Source: Bacillota bacterium
GTDB taxonomy: Bacteria; Bacillota; Clostridia; Oscillospirales; Acutalibacteraceae
Assembly: GCA_030705695.1 (NCBI GenBank)
Contig: JAUZPX010000070.1
Span: 1 to 9,848, forward strand
DNA length: 9,848 nucleotides
Reading direction: 5' to 3'
Shown here: positions 1-7,188 of the stretch, in pieces
Numbering within the stretch: position 1 is the first letter of the stretch
Layout of the letters: each line of letters opens with the position of its first letter
Notes under the pieces: model-generated
What the model saw: only the letters and a program-made list of their open reading frames with translations
Told to the model about the DNA's origin: nothing
Database searches by the model: none
Translations under genes and position numbers: made by a program

Positions 1-242
1 CCGAACGTCATCGTCACCGCTATGAATTCAACAATATATTCCGTGATGCATTTGAATCTAACGGAATGATGATTACAGGAACTTCTCCTAACGGACTTTT
101 AGTTGAAGCCGTTGAGATTCCATCACACCGTTTCTTTATTGGAGTTCAATATCATCCTGAATTTAAGAGCCGTCCAAACCGTGCTCACCCGATTTTTAGG
201 GAATTTATTAAAGCTGCCCTGCAATTAAGCAAAGAAAAATAA
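1..242 (+). CDS. pyrG: CTP synthase, C-terminal end (partial)
   Basis: This is the last 79 codons of CTP synthase, reading in frame from base 3 to the TAA at 240-242; the rest lies left of the window. The enzyme makes CTP from UTP, ATP and glutamine in the cytoplasm. The fragment belongs to the class I glutamine amidotransferase domain. It opens with the basic ERHRHRYEFN stretch typical of CTP synthase and contains GVQYHPEFKSRP, which carries the His and Glu of the glutaminase Cys-His-Glu triad (about residues 51 and 53 of the fragment). The catalytic Cys is outside the window. The protein ends in the usual short charged tail a few residues after the FIKAAL helix. A hairpin follows 10 bases after the stop. 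Identification is by recognised family motifs and is secure. Confidence 0.96.
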   Translation, partial: ERHRHRYEFNNIFRDAFESNGMMITGTSPNGLLVEAVEIPSHRFFIGVQYHPEFKSRPNRAHPIFREFIKAALQLSKEK

Positions 243-252
243 GCGAATATTC

Positions 253-302
253 AAGCCCCCCTGTTGCATATGCAACAGGGGGCTTTGTTGGAATTTTTTT
301 AA
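253..302 (+). terminator. Rho-independent terminator after pyrG
   Basis: A long GC-capped hairpin follows the pyrG stop. The stem TGTTGCAT/ATGCAACA (262-269 with 270-277) extends through five C-G pairs (257-261 with 278-282), with one bulged C and further A/G pairs at the base. The following tract is TTTGTTGG and then seven T at 294-300, so the U-run is interrupted and displaced from the stem. It is a likely terminator for pyrG, perhaps assisted by the second hairpin at 327-355. Confidence 0.75.
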
Positions 303-316
303 AAATATGTAAAATT

Positions 317-362
317 AAAAAATTTTAGCGAGCTGCATTTAAAATGCAACTCGCTTTTTAAA
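317..362. terminator. Bidirectional terminator between pyrG and gltA
   Basis: The stem AGCGAG (327-332) pairs with CTCGCT (350-355), and after one mismatch TGCAT pairs with ATGCA inside it. On the + strand it is followed by CTTTTT (354-359). On the - strand it is followed by AAAATTTTTT, the complement of 317-326. U-runs therefore occur on both sides. It sits 11 bases beyond the gltA stop, so its main client is gltA on the - strand, and it can back up pyrG termination on the + strand. Confidence 0.8.
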
Positions 363-365
363 AAA

Positions 366-1733
366 TTATCTTTCATCCATAGCAACATATGGGCGTCTAT
401 CCTGTACATTCATGTAAGCTGGGCGAATAATCTTGCTCGGATTTACAAGCTCTTCAATACGATGAGCACTCCAACCGGCAATCCTGGCGATCGCAAACAA
501 CGGTGTAAAAAGCTCTTTCGGAAGATCAAGCATACTGTAAACAAAACCGCTGTAGAAGTCGACATTGGCGCTAACACCTTTGTAAATCTTGCGCTCCTGA
601 GCAATAAGTCTTGCAGCGACACGTTCAACCATCGAGTATAGCAAGAACTCTTCTTCACGGCCTTTTTCTTTCGACAGGCTTTCTACAAACCCTTTGAATA
701 CTCTGGCACGTGGGTCAGACAAAGAATAAATAGCATGACCCATACCATACACAAGACCGGTTTTATCAAAGGCTTCTTTATGAAGAATCTTTTTAACGTA
801 TTCTTCAACCTCTGCCTCATCACTGTAATCCTTGACATTTTGCTTGATATTCTCAAACATCTGTACAACTTTAATATTTGCACCGCCGTGTTTCGGACCT
901 TTCAGCGAGCCCAAAGCTGCGGCAATTGCAGAATATGTATCTGTACCCGAACTTGTGACAACGTGCGTTGTAAAAGTAGAGTTGTTTCCGCCGCCATGTT
1001 CAGCATGCAATACGAGCGACATATCAAGAAGTTTTGCTTCCATCGGAGAAAACTTGCTGTCGGGACGAAGCATATATAAAATGTTTTCCGCTGTTGAAAG
1101 TTCAAGCTTCGGTGTATGAATAATAAGGCTGCGATTATCGTGATAATAATTATATGCTTGATAACCGTATACGCACAATACAGGGAAAATTGCAATCAAC
1201 TGTAAACACTGGCGCAGTACATTCGGAATTGACGTATCCTCTGCAAGCGCATCATAAGAATACAGTGTAAGAACACTTCTTGCAACGGCATTCATCATAT
1301 CACGGCTCGGTGCTTTCATAATAATATCACGCACAAAGCTATTTGGCAGATTGCGATAGTAGCTTAAAAGCTTTCCGAAATTCTTTAATTCATCGTCCTT
1401 CGGGAGTTCGCCGAAAAGCAATAAATATGTAGTTTCTTCAAAACCTAGACGGTTATCTTTAATAAACCCGTCAACAAGCGTTTCTACATCGTAACCCCTG
1501 TAAAAAAGCTTACCGTCACACGGAACAGATTCTCCGTTTATAGTTTCGTATGAGCACACTTCAGAAATCTCTGTGAGACCTGTCAGAACGCCCTTTCCGT
1601 TTATATCACGCAGTCCTCTTTTGACATCATATTTTGAGTAAAGCGTCGGCTCAATAACATTATTTTCCACACAAAGCTTACTGAGTTCCAGCACTTCAGG
1701 AAGCAATTCGCTGTAATTGTTGCTTGAATACAT
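366..1733 (-). CDS. gltA: Citrate synthase (Si type)
   Basis: This 455-residue citrate synthase condenses acetyl-CoA with oxaloacetate to citrate in the cytoplasm. The three catalytic residues of the family can be placed: His246 in HAEHGGGN, His282 in KGPKHGGAN and Asp392 in NVDFYSG. GMGHAIY (His333) and the following DPRAR supply oxaloacetate- and CoA-binding residues. The N-terminal ~60 residues before the SYETING/YRGYDVE part are longer than in the shortest Gram-positive enzymes, but the overall length is normal. The start at 1733 is set by the ATG; its ribosome site (GAAAG/GCGAAG) is weak, and an out-of-frame ATG overlaps it four bases upstream (1737). The gene has its own promoter (1801-1829) although cimA lies upstream on the same strand. 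The 2-methylcitrate synthases are close relatives; no prp genes are nearby, so citrate synthase is preferred. Confidence 0.95.
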   Translation of the reverse strand: MYSSNNYSELLPEVLELSKLCVENNVIEPTLYSKYDVKRGLRDINGKGVLTGLTEISEVCSYETINGESVPCDGKLFYRGYDVETLVDGFIKDNRLGFEETTYLLLFGELPKDDELKNFGKLLSYYRNLPNSFVRDIIMKAPSRDMMNAVARSVLTLYSYDALAEDTSIPNVLRQCLQLIAIFPVLCVYGYQAYNYYHDNRSLIIHTPKLELSTAENILYMLRPDSKFSPMEAKLLDMSLVLHAEHGGGNNSTFTTHVVTSSGTDTYSAIAAALGSLKGPKHGGANIKVVQMFENIKQNVKDYSDEAEVEEYVKKILHKEAFDKTGLVYGMGHAIYSLSDPRARVFKGFVESLSKEKGREEEFLLYSMVERVAARLIAQERKIYKGVSANVDFYSGFVYSMLDLPKELFTPLFAIARIAGWSAHRIEELVNPSKIIRPAYMNVQDRRPYVAMDER

Positions 1734-1770
1734 ACATGCACTTCGCTTTCTATATAAACTTCATGAACTT

Positions 1771-1790
1771 ATTGATAAGAAAATATCAAT
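1771..1790. repeat. Inverted repeat in the gltA leader (possible operator)
   Basis: ATTGATA (1771-1777) and TATCAAT (1784-1790) form a perfect 7-bp inverted repeat with a 6-base AT-rich centre. It lies about 4-23 bases downstream of the predicted gltA transcription start. It could be a repressor site or a small leader hairpin. It is AT-rich, so chance is possible, and no regulator is encoded in this window. Confidence 0.35.
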
Positions 1791-1800
1791 CGAGAAGAAG

Positions 1801-1829
1801 ATTATAACATATTATCTTTGAAATAACAA
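1801..1829 (-). promoter_or_regulatory. Promoter of gltA
   Basis: On the - strand there is TTGTTA (1829-1824), a 17-base spacer and a perfect TATAAT (1806-1801), with a TGT extended -10 just before it. The predicted transcript starts near 1794, giving a leader of about 60 bases. A perfect 7-bp inverted repeat (ATTGATA/TATCAAT, 1771-1790) lies in the first bases of that leader. Confidence 0.75.
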
Positions 1830-1877
1830 TGTTTTAACAGTCGCATTATTTGTAAAATATTTTAACTGTTTGTATAA

Positions 1878-3440
1878 TTATTTTATTAATTTATACGCAA
1901 TGGATTCTATTAACGCTACTCGGCTGGCTTCCACAACGTCGCTTGAAACACCGACTGTTGACCAAACATGATCGCCGTCTGTTGATGTAATCAATACGCG
2001 AACCACTGCTGCCGTTGCGCTTTTTGAGTCGATAACTCTAACCTTATAATCGATCAAATGCACTTTCTTTAACTCAGGATAAAACATCTCCAAAGCCAAA
2101 CGCAAGGCTTTATCAAGCGCATTAATAGGACCGTTCCCCTCGGCTGCCACTACTTCCGTATTATCGCCCACACGAACTTTTACAGTAGCGGTTGCGCTGA
2201 GCCCATCATCATCAGGCGTTTCGCTAACAATTTTGTATTTGACAAGCTCGAAAAATTCTTTATCTGCTCCGATAGTTCTGCGAATCAGCATTTCAAAGCT
2301 AGCATCGGCACCTTCAAATTGATAGCCGTGCTGCTCCATTCTTTTAAGCTCTTCAATTACTTTTTTAGTTTCATCACTGTCTTTTGTAAGATTTGGGTCG
2401 AGCTGCTGAATTTTTTGCAGAACTGCCCCCCTGCCCGTGATTTCAGAAAGCAAAATTCTGCGCTGATTTCCCACAGCTTCAGGAGCAATATGCTCAAATG
2501 AGCTTGAAAGCTTCAACACCCCGTCAGAGTGCATACCTGCCTTGTGAGCAAAAGCACTTTCGCCTACATAAGGATCTTCCTTTTTTACGGAGATATTGGC
2601 GATTTCAGCAATTCTTTTTGCAATCGGCGTAATGAGCTCCAAATCATCCTGAGATATACATTTTATTCCTTTAATCTGAAGATTCGGGATAATCGTTGAA
2701 AGGTTTGCGTTACCGCACCGCTCGCCAAAACCCAAATAAGTTCCCTGAACATGCACAGCTCCTGCACAAACAGCCATAATTGAATTGGCAACTGCCATGC
2801 CTTTATCATTATGTGTGTGGATTCCGATACGGTTCGGGAAAAGCGCATTCATTTTCTTTGTGATCTGAAAAACATCTTCGGGGAATGCACCGCCGTTTGT
2901 GTCGCATAAAACGAGACATTCAGCTCCTGCATCCGATGCAGCTTCAAGTGTTGATACAGCATACTCGCTATCATATTGATAACCGTCGAAAAAATGCTCT
3001 GCATCAAAAAGCACACGTTTTCCCTGAGCCCTTAAATAACGGATTGAATCCTGAATCATTTGAAGATTCTCTTCCGCCGTTGTGTTTAAAATCTCGTAAA
3101 CGTGCAAAAGCGAACTTTTTCCAAAAATTGAAATAACTTCAGTATTTGCAGCAAGTAAAGCAGACAGGTTTTTGTCGTCCTCTGGACGACAACCCTTGCG
3201 CCGTGTGCTGCCAAAAGCAACAAGCTTGCTGTTATGAAGAGTCAGCTTTGAAGCTTTCTGAAAAAACTCAAGCTCCTTTGGATTTGAAGCGGGATTACCT
3301 GCCTCAATAAAGCCCACACCAAGCTCGTCAAGCGCTGAAACAACACTGAGTTTGTCTTCCACAGAAAAGGAAATTCCTTCGCCCTGAGCTCCGTCACGCA
3401 AGGTAGAATCTAGAATATCAATTTTTTGTGTATACATCAT
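1878..3440 (-). CDS. cimA: (R)-citramalate synthase
   Basis: This 520-residue enzyme condenses acetyl-CoA with pyruvate to (R)-citramalate, the first step of the threonine-independent route to 2-oxobutyrate and isoleucine. The N-terminal TIM barrel of the HMGL/DRE family is clear: DSTLRDGAQ (11-19; Arg15 catalytic, Asp16 metal), CDTNGG (179-184), the metal-binding HTH at 208-210, and GFGERCGNANL (237-247). FAHKAGMHSDG (297-307) marks the linker subdomain. Residues ~380-520 form the LeuA-type regulatory domain, where isoleucine feedback would act. GQGEGISFSVEDK just after the active-site motif and the total length fit the long CimA branch better than LeuA, homocitrate synthase or NifV. The start is one of two adjacent ATGs (3440 or 3437) behind GGAGA at 3452-3448. 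The Ile T-box upstream independently supports the role. Confidence 0.93.
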   Translation of the reverse strand: MMYTQKIDILDSTLRDGAQGEGISFSVEDKLSVVSALDELGVGFIEAGNPASNPKELEFFQKASKLTLHNSKLVAFGSTRRKGCRPEDDKNLSALLAANTEVISIFGKSSLLHVYEILNTTAEENLQMIQDSIRYLRAQGKRVLFDAEHFFDGYQYDSEYAVSTLEAASDAGAECLVLCDTNGGAFPEDVFQITKKMNALFPNRIGIHTHNDKGMAVANSIMAVCAGAVHVQGTYLGFGERCGNANLSTIIPNLQIKGIKCISQDDLELITPIAKRIAEIANISVKKEDPYVGESAFAHKAGMHSDGVLKLSSSFEHIAPEAVGNQRRILLSEITGRGAVLQKIQQLDPNLTKDSDETKKVIEELKRMEQHGYQFEGADASFEMLIRRTIGADKEFFELVKYKIVSETPDDDGLSATATVKVRVGDNTEVVAAEGNGPINALDKALRLALEMFYPELKKVHLIDYKVRVIDSKSATAAVVRVLITSTDGDHVWSTVGVSSDVVEASRVALIESIAYKLIK

Positions 3441-3465
3441 GATAATCTCTCCTTTTACAATAAAT

Positions 3466-3502
3466 AAAACAAAAAGCCTCCGCCCCTGTTAAGAGACGAA
3501 GG
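3466..3502 (-). terminator. T-box attenuator terminator
   Basis: CCTTCGTCTC (3502-3493) pairs with GGGGCGGAGG (3486-3477) over ten pairs including G-U pairs, around the loop TTAACA. CTTTTTGTTTTA follows on the - strand. The left arm shares bases with the T-box antiterminator, so the two folds exclude each other. It lies about 26 bases before the cimA start. Confidence 0.93.
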
Positions 3503-3730
3503 TTAAACCGTTCGTGGTACCACTCTTATTCACTTCCATAGGAAGCCTCACGACCATCGGGCATAATTACCGAATGATTCCCCCTATAACGGTGGGCAAC
3601 CGTTCCAGCTTACTGAATTTTCAGCGGACTGCTCAAGGGTGATTTTCATTTTGTTTTCATGACTGTCTCACACCAAACGACAGCTCTCTGTGCAACGAAA
3701 AACAAATTACTTTTCCCTATCACTGCATTT
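3466..3730 (-). ncRNA. T-box riboswitch, isoleucine specifier
   Basis: This tRNA-sensing leader precedes cimA. Read on the - strand, Stem I has the apical helix CTGTC/GACAG (3683-3679 with 3667-3663) enclosing the GGTGTGAGA bulge motif (3674-3666). The specifier side reads ATC-ACCCTTGAGC, placing the codon ATC (Ile) at 3643-3641, followed by the usual A. The T-box core AGTGGTACCACG spans 3524-3513. The antiterminator is explicit: AAGAG (3527-3523) pairs with CTCTT (3495-3491), and ACGAA (3515-3511) with TTCGT (3500-3496). Together they enclose the 7-base bulge TGGTACC, whose TGGT would meet the acceptor end of a tRNA with discriminator A. These antiterminator bases overlap the terminator stem, so uncharged tRNA-Ile should allow read-through into cimA. 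The 5' end is estimated from the promoter. Confidence 0.95.
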
Positions 3731-3736
3731 GAGTAT

Positions 3737-3765
3737 ATTAAATCAAATCTTTATGCGTTTGTCAA
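3737..3765 (-). promoter_or_regulatory. Promoter of the T-box/cimA transcript
   Basis: A consensus TTGACA (3765-3760) is followed after 17 bases by TTTAAT (3742-3737) on the - strand. The overlapping TAATAT or TATACT hexamers give a longer spacer and are less likely. The start would fall near 3730, just ahead of Stem I of the T-box, which fits a leader of about 290 bases. Confidence 0.75.
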
Positions 3766-3840
3766 CTGTTTTGAATGAATATTTTGGGAATCCGGGCAGA
3801 AATTAATACAAAATCAGTTTAATCATATTGCGGTGAAGAC

Positions 3841-4287
3841 ATGCAAAAACAAAACATTTCAATAAATTCAAAGAAACTTTTACGCCTTCGTGCATTGGGA
3901 GTAATGTCCCTCTGCGCGTTTATCACTGGCGGTCTTTATGTTTTTAGCAGTATAATAGCAACGATTTTCGGCATTACTTCTGTAGCTTGCTGTTTTATTT
4001 ATATCTTAATATATGTTAATTTTTATTTTCGGATGTATTCGTTCGAGCTTTCTTCTAATTCCCTGCTTATAAAAAAGGGGGTATTCTTGCAAAATCGAAT
4101 TGTAATTAACGCTTCAAGAATACAGTATATAGAATCGCTGCAATCTCCCGTGCAAAAAAAGCTGGGAATGCTTACACTTATGCTGCATACAGCAGGGTCA
4201 ATAGTACTTCTGAGCAATATCAGCAATGAGCAGGCAAAAGAAGTAAAAATTACGTTACTTTCAAAAAACGGGAGCGGCTTATCATGA
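3841..4287 (+). CDS. Small membrane protein with bacterial PH (bPH2) domain, YdbS-like
   Basis: This 148-residue protein has two hydrophobic segments (about 17-39 and 44-63) followed by one cytoplasmic bPH2 (DUF304) domain from about 66 to 140. The domain shows the family pattern: FELSSNSLLIKKGVF, then the RIQYIESLQSP strand, then KKLGMLTLMLHTAG. Length and architecture match Bacillus YdbS (about 160 residues), which occurs next to a larger multi-PH partner, as here. The ATG follows GGTGAAG with a short spacer. Its stop overlaps the next gene's start in the sequence ATGA (4284-4287), so the two are translationally coupled and probably act as one membrane complex. The biochemical role of this family is not firmly known and I assign none. 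No convincing promoter could be picked in the short space shared with cimA. Confidence 0.85.
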   Translation: MQKQNISINSKKLLRLRALGVMSLCAFITGGLYVFSSIIATIFGITSVACCFIYILIYVNFYFRMYSFELSSNSLLIKKGVFLQNRIVINASRIQYIESLQSPVQKKLGMLTLMLHTAGSIVLLSNISNEQAKEVKITLLSKNGSGLS

Positions 4288-5708
4288 AAAAACATCAAAA
4301 GCATGTGCATGCTTATACTATTTATACGTATATATATTCTTTTCTTTTTTGGCTGTTGATTCCCGTATTGCAGACACTATTATTTAACCCGACAGGTATA
4401 GCCGAACACATATTTACTTATAGCATAAATATCTTATTTGTCTTAACCATAATTTTTATTTGCGTAATGAAATACAGAAGTGTTTCATATTTAAGCGGTG
4501 AGGTACGTTTTCATTATAAACAAGGTGTCTTTTTTCGCCGCAAAACATTCATTCCGTACGAATTCATACATTCAATCGTTATTTCAAACAATATTTTTCC
4601 TCGAATTTTTGGTGCAAAACATTTGCAAGTGAACTCAGCCACTTCAATTTTGCGCAAAAGTGCAATAAATTTATGGGTATCACAAAAAGAAAAAACAGGA
4701 TTTTCAAATATTCCTTTAACAGTAATTTATAAGGGTAGCTTTAAAAGAATTCTTCTGATGGCGACAACTTGGTCAAACTCACTTTCGGGTTTGATTATTT
4801 TAGCGCCAATAATTCAAAAAGTCGGCAATATCCTCGGAAAAAAGTACGAGGAACAGCTGTACCATACTTTTGATATCAGTACCTATATCGCTATGGTGGG
4901 GATTCCACCGCTTATGGCGTTTATTGCAGGGTTCATAATTGTAGGATATGCTGTTTCGTTTACTGTAATTTTATTTCGTTATGGTTTGTTTGAAGCCTTT
5001 TCAGGCGAGAAAAATGAAAATTTTGTCGTAATTAATCGTGGTATTTTAAATAAAAATACCTTTATAACAAAAACAATGCGTATTAACGCAATTGAAATTC
5101 GTCAAAGCATTCTTATGCGGTTGCTTCATATTAGCAGCGTATATATTAACACCATTGGAACGGGAATTATCAAAGGCGACAAAAGCCTTTTAATTGCCGC
5201 CGAGAGCGATACAGTTATCAACGATACCCTTCGGAAATTCAAACTTCAACCTGATTATTTCCAAAATAAAATTAAATTGCCAAAACGTGCTTGGATGTCA
5301 TATTTATCGTTACCTTTATATTTTTTGATTGGAGCGGCGACTCTTTTAGTACTCTTAATCTTTTTTGGCTTTTTTTCACCTGTTGTAAGACTTGTGTTTA
5401 TTCTTGCGTTTCCGATTATTATCATATGGGTGATTTTTCGTCTTGAAGCGGCAAAACAATCGGCATTGTCACTTAGCGACAATGCCGTAAAAATCTGCTA
5501 TTTTCACAAATTAAACTTGACGAAAACAATTATCCCTATTCAAAAAATTCAGTTTTGCTCTGTAAAACAAAATATTTTTCAAAAGATTGCCCATACTTGC
5601 AACGTACAATTCTACGTTTACAGCGCAAAAAGGACAAGCTTTATTATAAAAAACCTTGATTACAAAAAAACGATTGAATTAGTTAAATCTGTTGAAAAAG
5701 CTTATTAA
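4284..5708 (+). CDS. Large membrane protein with three bPH2 domains, YdbT-like
   Basis: This 474-residue polytopic protein has a repeated pattern of paired membrane segments followed by a bPH2 (DUF304) domain. Membrane pairs lie at about 13-33/46-63, 158-178/203-232 and 338-361/366-386. PH-like domains follow at about 65-155 (KQGVFFRRKTFIPYEFIHSI), 243-320 (NRGILNKNTFITKTMRINAIE, then RLLHISSVYINTIG) and 393-470 (less conserved, with IPIQKIQFCSVKQNIFQ). Bacillus YdbT (about 490 residues) has the same layout and the same small neighbour. The start ATG overlaps the upstream stop (ATGA). The third domain coding region contains a perfect 10-bp inverted repeat (5461-5487). The 3' end overlaps mtnN on the other strand by 4 bp. 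Function is unknown; a role at the inner membrane face in binding protein or lipid is only a guess. Confidence 0.85.
   Translation: MKKHQKHVHAYTIYTYIYSFLFWLLIPVLQTLLFNPTGIAEHIFTYSINILFVLTIIFICVMKYRSVSYLSGEVRFHYKQGVFFRRKTFIPYEFIHSIVISNNIFPRIFGAKHLQVNSATSILRKSAINLWVSQKEKTGFSNIPLTVIYKGSFKRILLMATTWSNSLSGLIILAPIIQKVGNILGKKYEEQLYHTFDISTYIAMVGIPPLMAFIAGFIIVGYAVSFTVILFRYGLFEAFSGEKNENFVVINRGILNKNTFITKTMRINAIEIRQSILMRLLHISSVYINTIGTGIIKGDKSLLIAAESDTVINDTLRKFKLQPDYFQNKIKLPKRAWMSYLSLPLYFLIGAATLLVLLIFFGFFSPVVRLVFILAFPIIIIWVIFRLEAAKQSALSLSDNAVKICYFHKLNLTKTIIPIQKIQFCSVKQNIFQKIAHTCNVQFYVYSAKRTSFIIKNLDYKKTIELVKSVEKAY
5461..5487. repeat. Perfect 10-bp inverted repeat inside the YdbT-like gene
   Basis: CGGCATTGTC (5461-5470) and GACAATGCCG (5478-5487) are exact inverted copies around the 7-base loop ACTTAGC. 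The segment encodes residues around SALSLSDNA at the start of the third PH domain. There is no T-run on either strand, so it does not look like a classical terminator. Confidence 0.6.
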
Positions 5709-6400
5709 ATTTCGTGTAAAAACGCTCTGATTGCCGCAATCGAATTCGCCGCAGCTTTTGGAGCAAATTCAGCAAAATCTACGAACTCATCATTCTCCAT
5801 ATCGTCTGAAATTGCACGTAAAACTCCAAACGGAATCTTGTGCTTATAGCAAACGTGACCTATTGCGCCGCCTTCCATTTCACATGCCAAAGCATTAAAG
5901 TTATCGTGAAGCTCTTTACGTTTTTCTTTTCCCTCAATAAACTGATCACCAGTAACAATAGTTCCCAAAAAAACTGATATATCGGCTAAACTTTGGCAGC
6001 TTTGAAAAAGACGATTTGCAATTGTACTGTCGCACGGAATATTAATAACCGTTTCATCGTTAATTTGCACGCCGCCTAACGGTATTCCTGCTGCTGTGGA
6101 ATCCGCATCATGCTGCACAACATTATCAGCAACCACAATATCCCCTATGCCTATTCCATGCTTTAATCCGCCTGCTACACCGGAATTTATTATACAGTCG
6201 GGATTGTAGTTAATAATCATAGCTGTGGCGCAAATGGCAGCATTGACTTTCCCGACACCGCAAACCGCAGCAACGCATTTTACTCCCTCAATTTCGCCTT
6301 CTGTAAACAAAATGTTGGAAATCTCTTTTTCTTTTTTATTTTTCATAAGTTCGCAGAGTTCTGCTACTTCAATATCAAGTGCTCCGATAATTCCTATCAT
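5705..6400 (-). CDS. mtnN: 5'-methylthioadenosine/S-adenosylhomocysteine nucleosidase
   Basis: This 231-residue cytoplasmic hydrolase cleaves adenine from methylthioadenosine and S-adenosylhomocysteine, clearing by-products of SAM-dependent reactions. Family marks in order: MIGIIGALDIEVAEL with the acid Glu11, CGVGKVNAA (47-55), NSGVAGGL (72-79), GDQFIEG (151-157), ACEMEGGAIGHVC (172-184; Glu176 binds the ribose) and RAISDD (195-200; Asp199 is the proton donor to adenine). Length matches E. coli MtnN (232). The start ATG at 6400 follows AGAGGA with good spacing. It lies 59 bp downstream of rsmE on the same strand with no terminator between, so the two probably form an operon driven from the promoter at 7227-7255. 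Its TAA overlaps the stop of the convergent YdbT-like gene, leaving no room for a separate terminator. Confidence 0.95.
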   Translation of the reverse strand: MIGIIGALDIEVAELCELMKNKKEKEISNILFTEGEIEGVKCVAAVCGVGKVNAAICATAMIINYNPDCIINSGVAGGLKHGIGIGDIVVADNVVQHDADSTAAGIPLGGVQINDETVINIPCDSTIANRLFQSCQSLADISVFLGTIVTGDQFIEGKEKRKELHDNFNALACEMEGGAIGHVCYKHKIPFGVLRAISDDMENDEFVDFAEFAPKAAANSIAAIRAFLHEI

Positions 6401-6459
6401 GCTTATCCTCTTCTCACGGCTATATTTTTCTTAGTTAATTCTTTATAAATATAAGTAAA

Positions 6460-7188
6460 TTATAAATTAAAATTCCCTGTTTCATACATTATAATCGATA
6501 TTGCCGCAAGCGGTGCTGTTTCCGCACGCAGAATCCGCCTGCCAAGTGTTGCAACACTGCCGCCTGCTTTCTTGATTTTTTCAATCTCGCCCTCTTCAAA
6601 TCCGCCTTCGGAACCAATGAAAATAGAGATGTTTTTATGTTCGGATTTTATTATTGTTTCTAAATTTTCGCCGCCGCATTCATAAAAAACAATCTTTAAA
6701 TCAGACTTATCTGCCGCTTCTATCGCTTTTTCAAACGACATTACGCTACAAACTTTCGGAACAATACCACGACGGCTTTGCATTGCAGCAGCCAAGGCAA
6801 TCTTCTGCCAACGCTCCGTTTTCTTTAAAAGCGTTTTGCTGTCGGGCCTTGATACACAGCGTGCTGAAATTATCGGAACAATTTCCGTCACACCAAGCTC
6901 TACTGCTTTTTGAATAATCAAGTCCATTTTATCGCCTTTTGGTAGAGCTTGAAACAATGTCAGCTTAATTTTGGGTTCGTTATCGCATGTCTTGCTCTCA
7001 AGTATACGGACAGTTACACTACCCTTTTGAATTTCGATAATTTCACAATGATGCTCCATACCGTCACAATCGCAGAGCGTCAATGTTTCTCCCTGCGTCA
7101 TTCTAAGAGATTTTTCAATATGCCGAGCGTCATCTCCGATTATTGTATGGACATCACCCGATAATTTTTCAATATAAAACCAAGCCAT
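6460..7188 (-). CDS. rsmE: 16S rRNA m3U1498 methyltransferase
   Basis: RsmE transfers a methyl group from SAM to N3 of U1498 in helix 44 of 16S rRNA. From the chosen start the protein is 242 residues. It has an N-terminal PUA-like RNA-binding domain (about 1-70) and a SPOUT/trefoil-knot methyltransferase domain: KGDKMDLIIQKAVELGV (84-100), AAMQSRR (134-140, at the AxEQSxR position), IGSEGGF (191-197) and LGRRILRAETA (215-225), which form the SAM-binding knot. I chose the ATG at 7188 because GAGG (7198-7195) sits six bases before it. The longer reading frame would begin with TTG at 7200, which overlaps that ribosome site and adds four residues unlike the family. The gene heads a likely rsmE-mtnN operon. 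Confidence 0.94.
   Translation of the reverse strand: MAWFYIEKLSGDVHTIIGDDARHIEKSLRMTQGETLTLCDCDGMEHHCEIIEIQKGSVTVRILESKTCDNEPKIKLTLFQALPKGDKMDLIIQKAVELGVTEIVPIISARCVSRPDSKTLLKKTERWQKIALAAAMQSRRGIVPKVCSVMSFEKAIEAADKSDLKIVFYECGGENLETIIKSEHKNISIFIGSEGGFEEGEIEKIKKAGGSVATLGRRILRAETAPLAAISIIMYETGNFNL

Noticed and set aside
735..1195. Several 95-114 codon open frames on both strands within gltA
   Set aside because: They lie inside the citrate synthase gene in other frames and show no family motifs or ribosome sites, so they are shadows of the real gene.
1836..1870. AACAGT and ACTGTT inverted hexamers just upstream of the gltA -35 box
   Set aside because: Only six bases match over a 23-base gap in an AT-rich region, which is easily expected by chance. 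It is not needed to explain the promoter.
3780..3840. Search for a + strand promoter for the PH-domain operon
   Set aside because: Hexamers such as TTGTCA (overlapping the cimA -35) and TATTTT are present but spacing and match are poor. I could not support a specific promoter.
5693..5760. AAAAGCT and AGCTTTT arms around the convergent stop codons as a possible shared terminator
   Set aside because: The loop of about 47 bases is too long and the stem is AT-rich; it does not form a credible intrinsic terminator.
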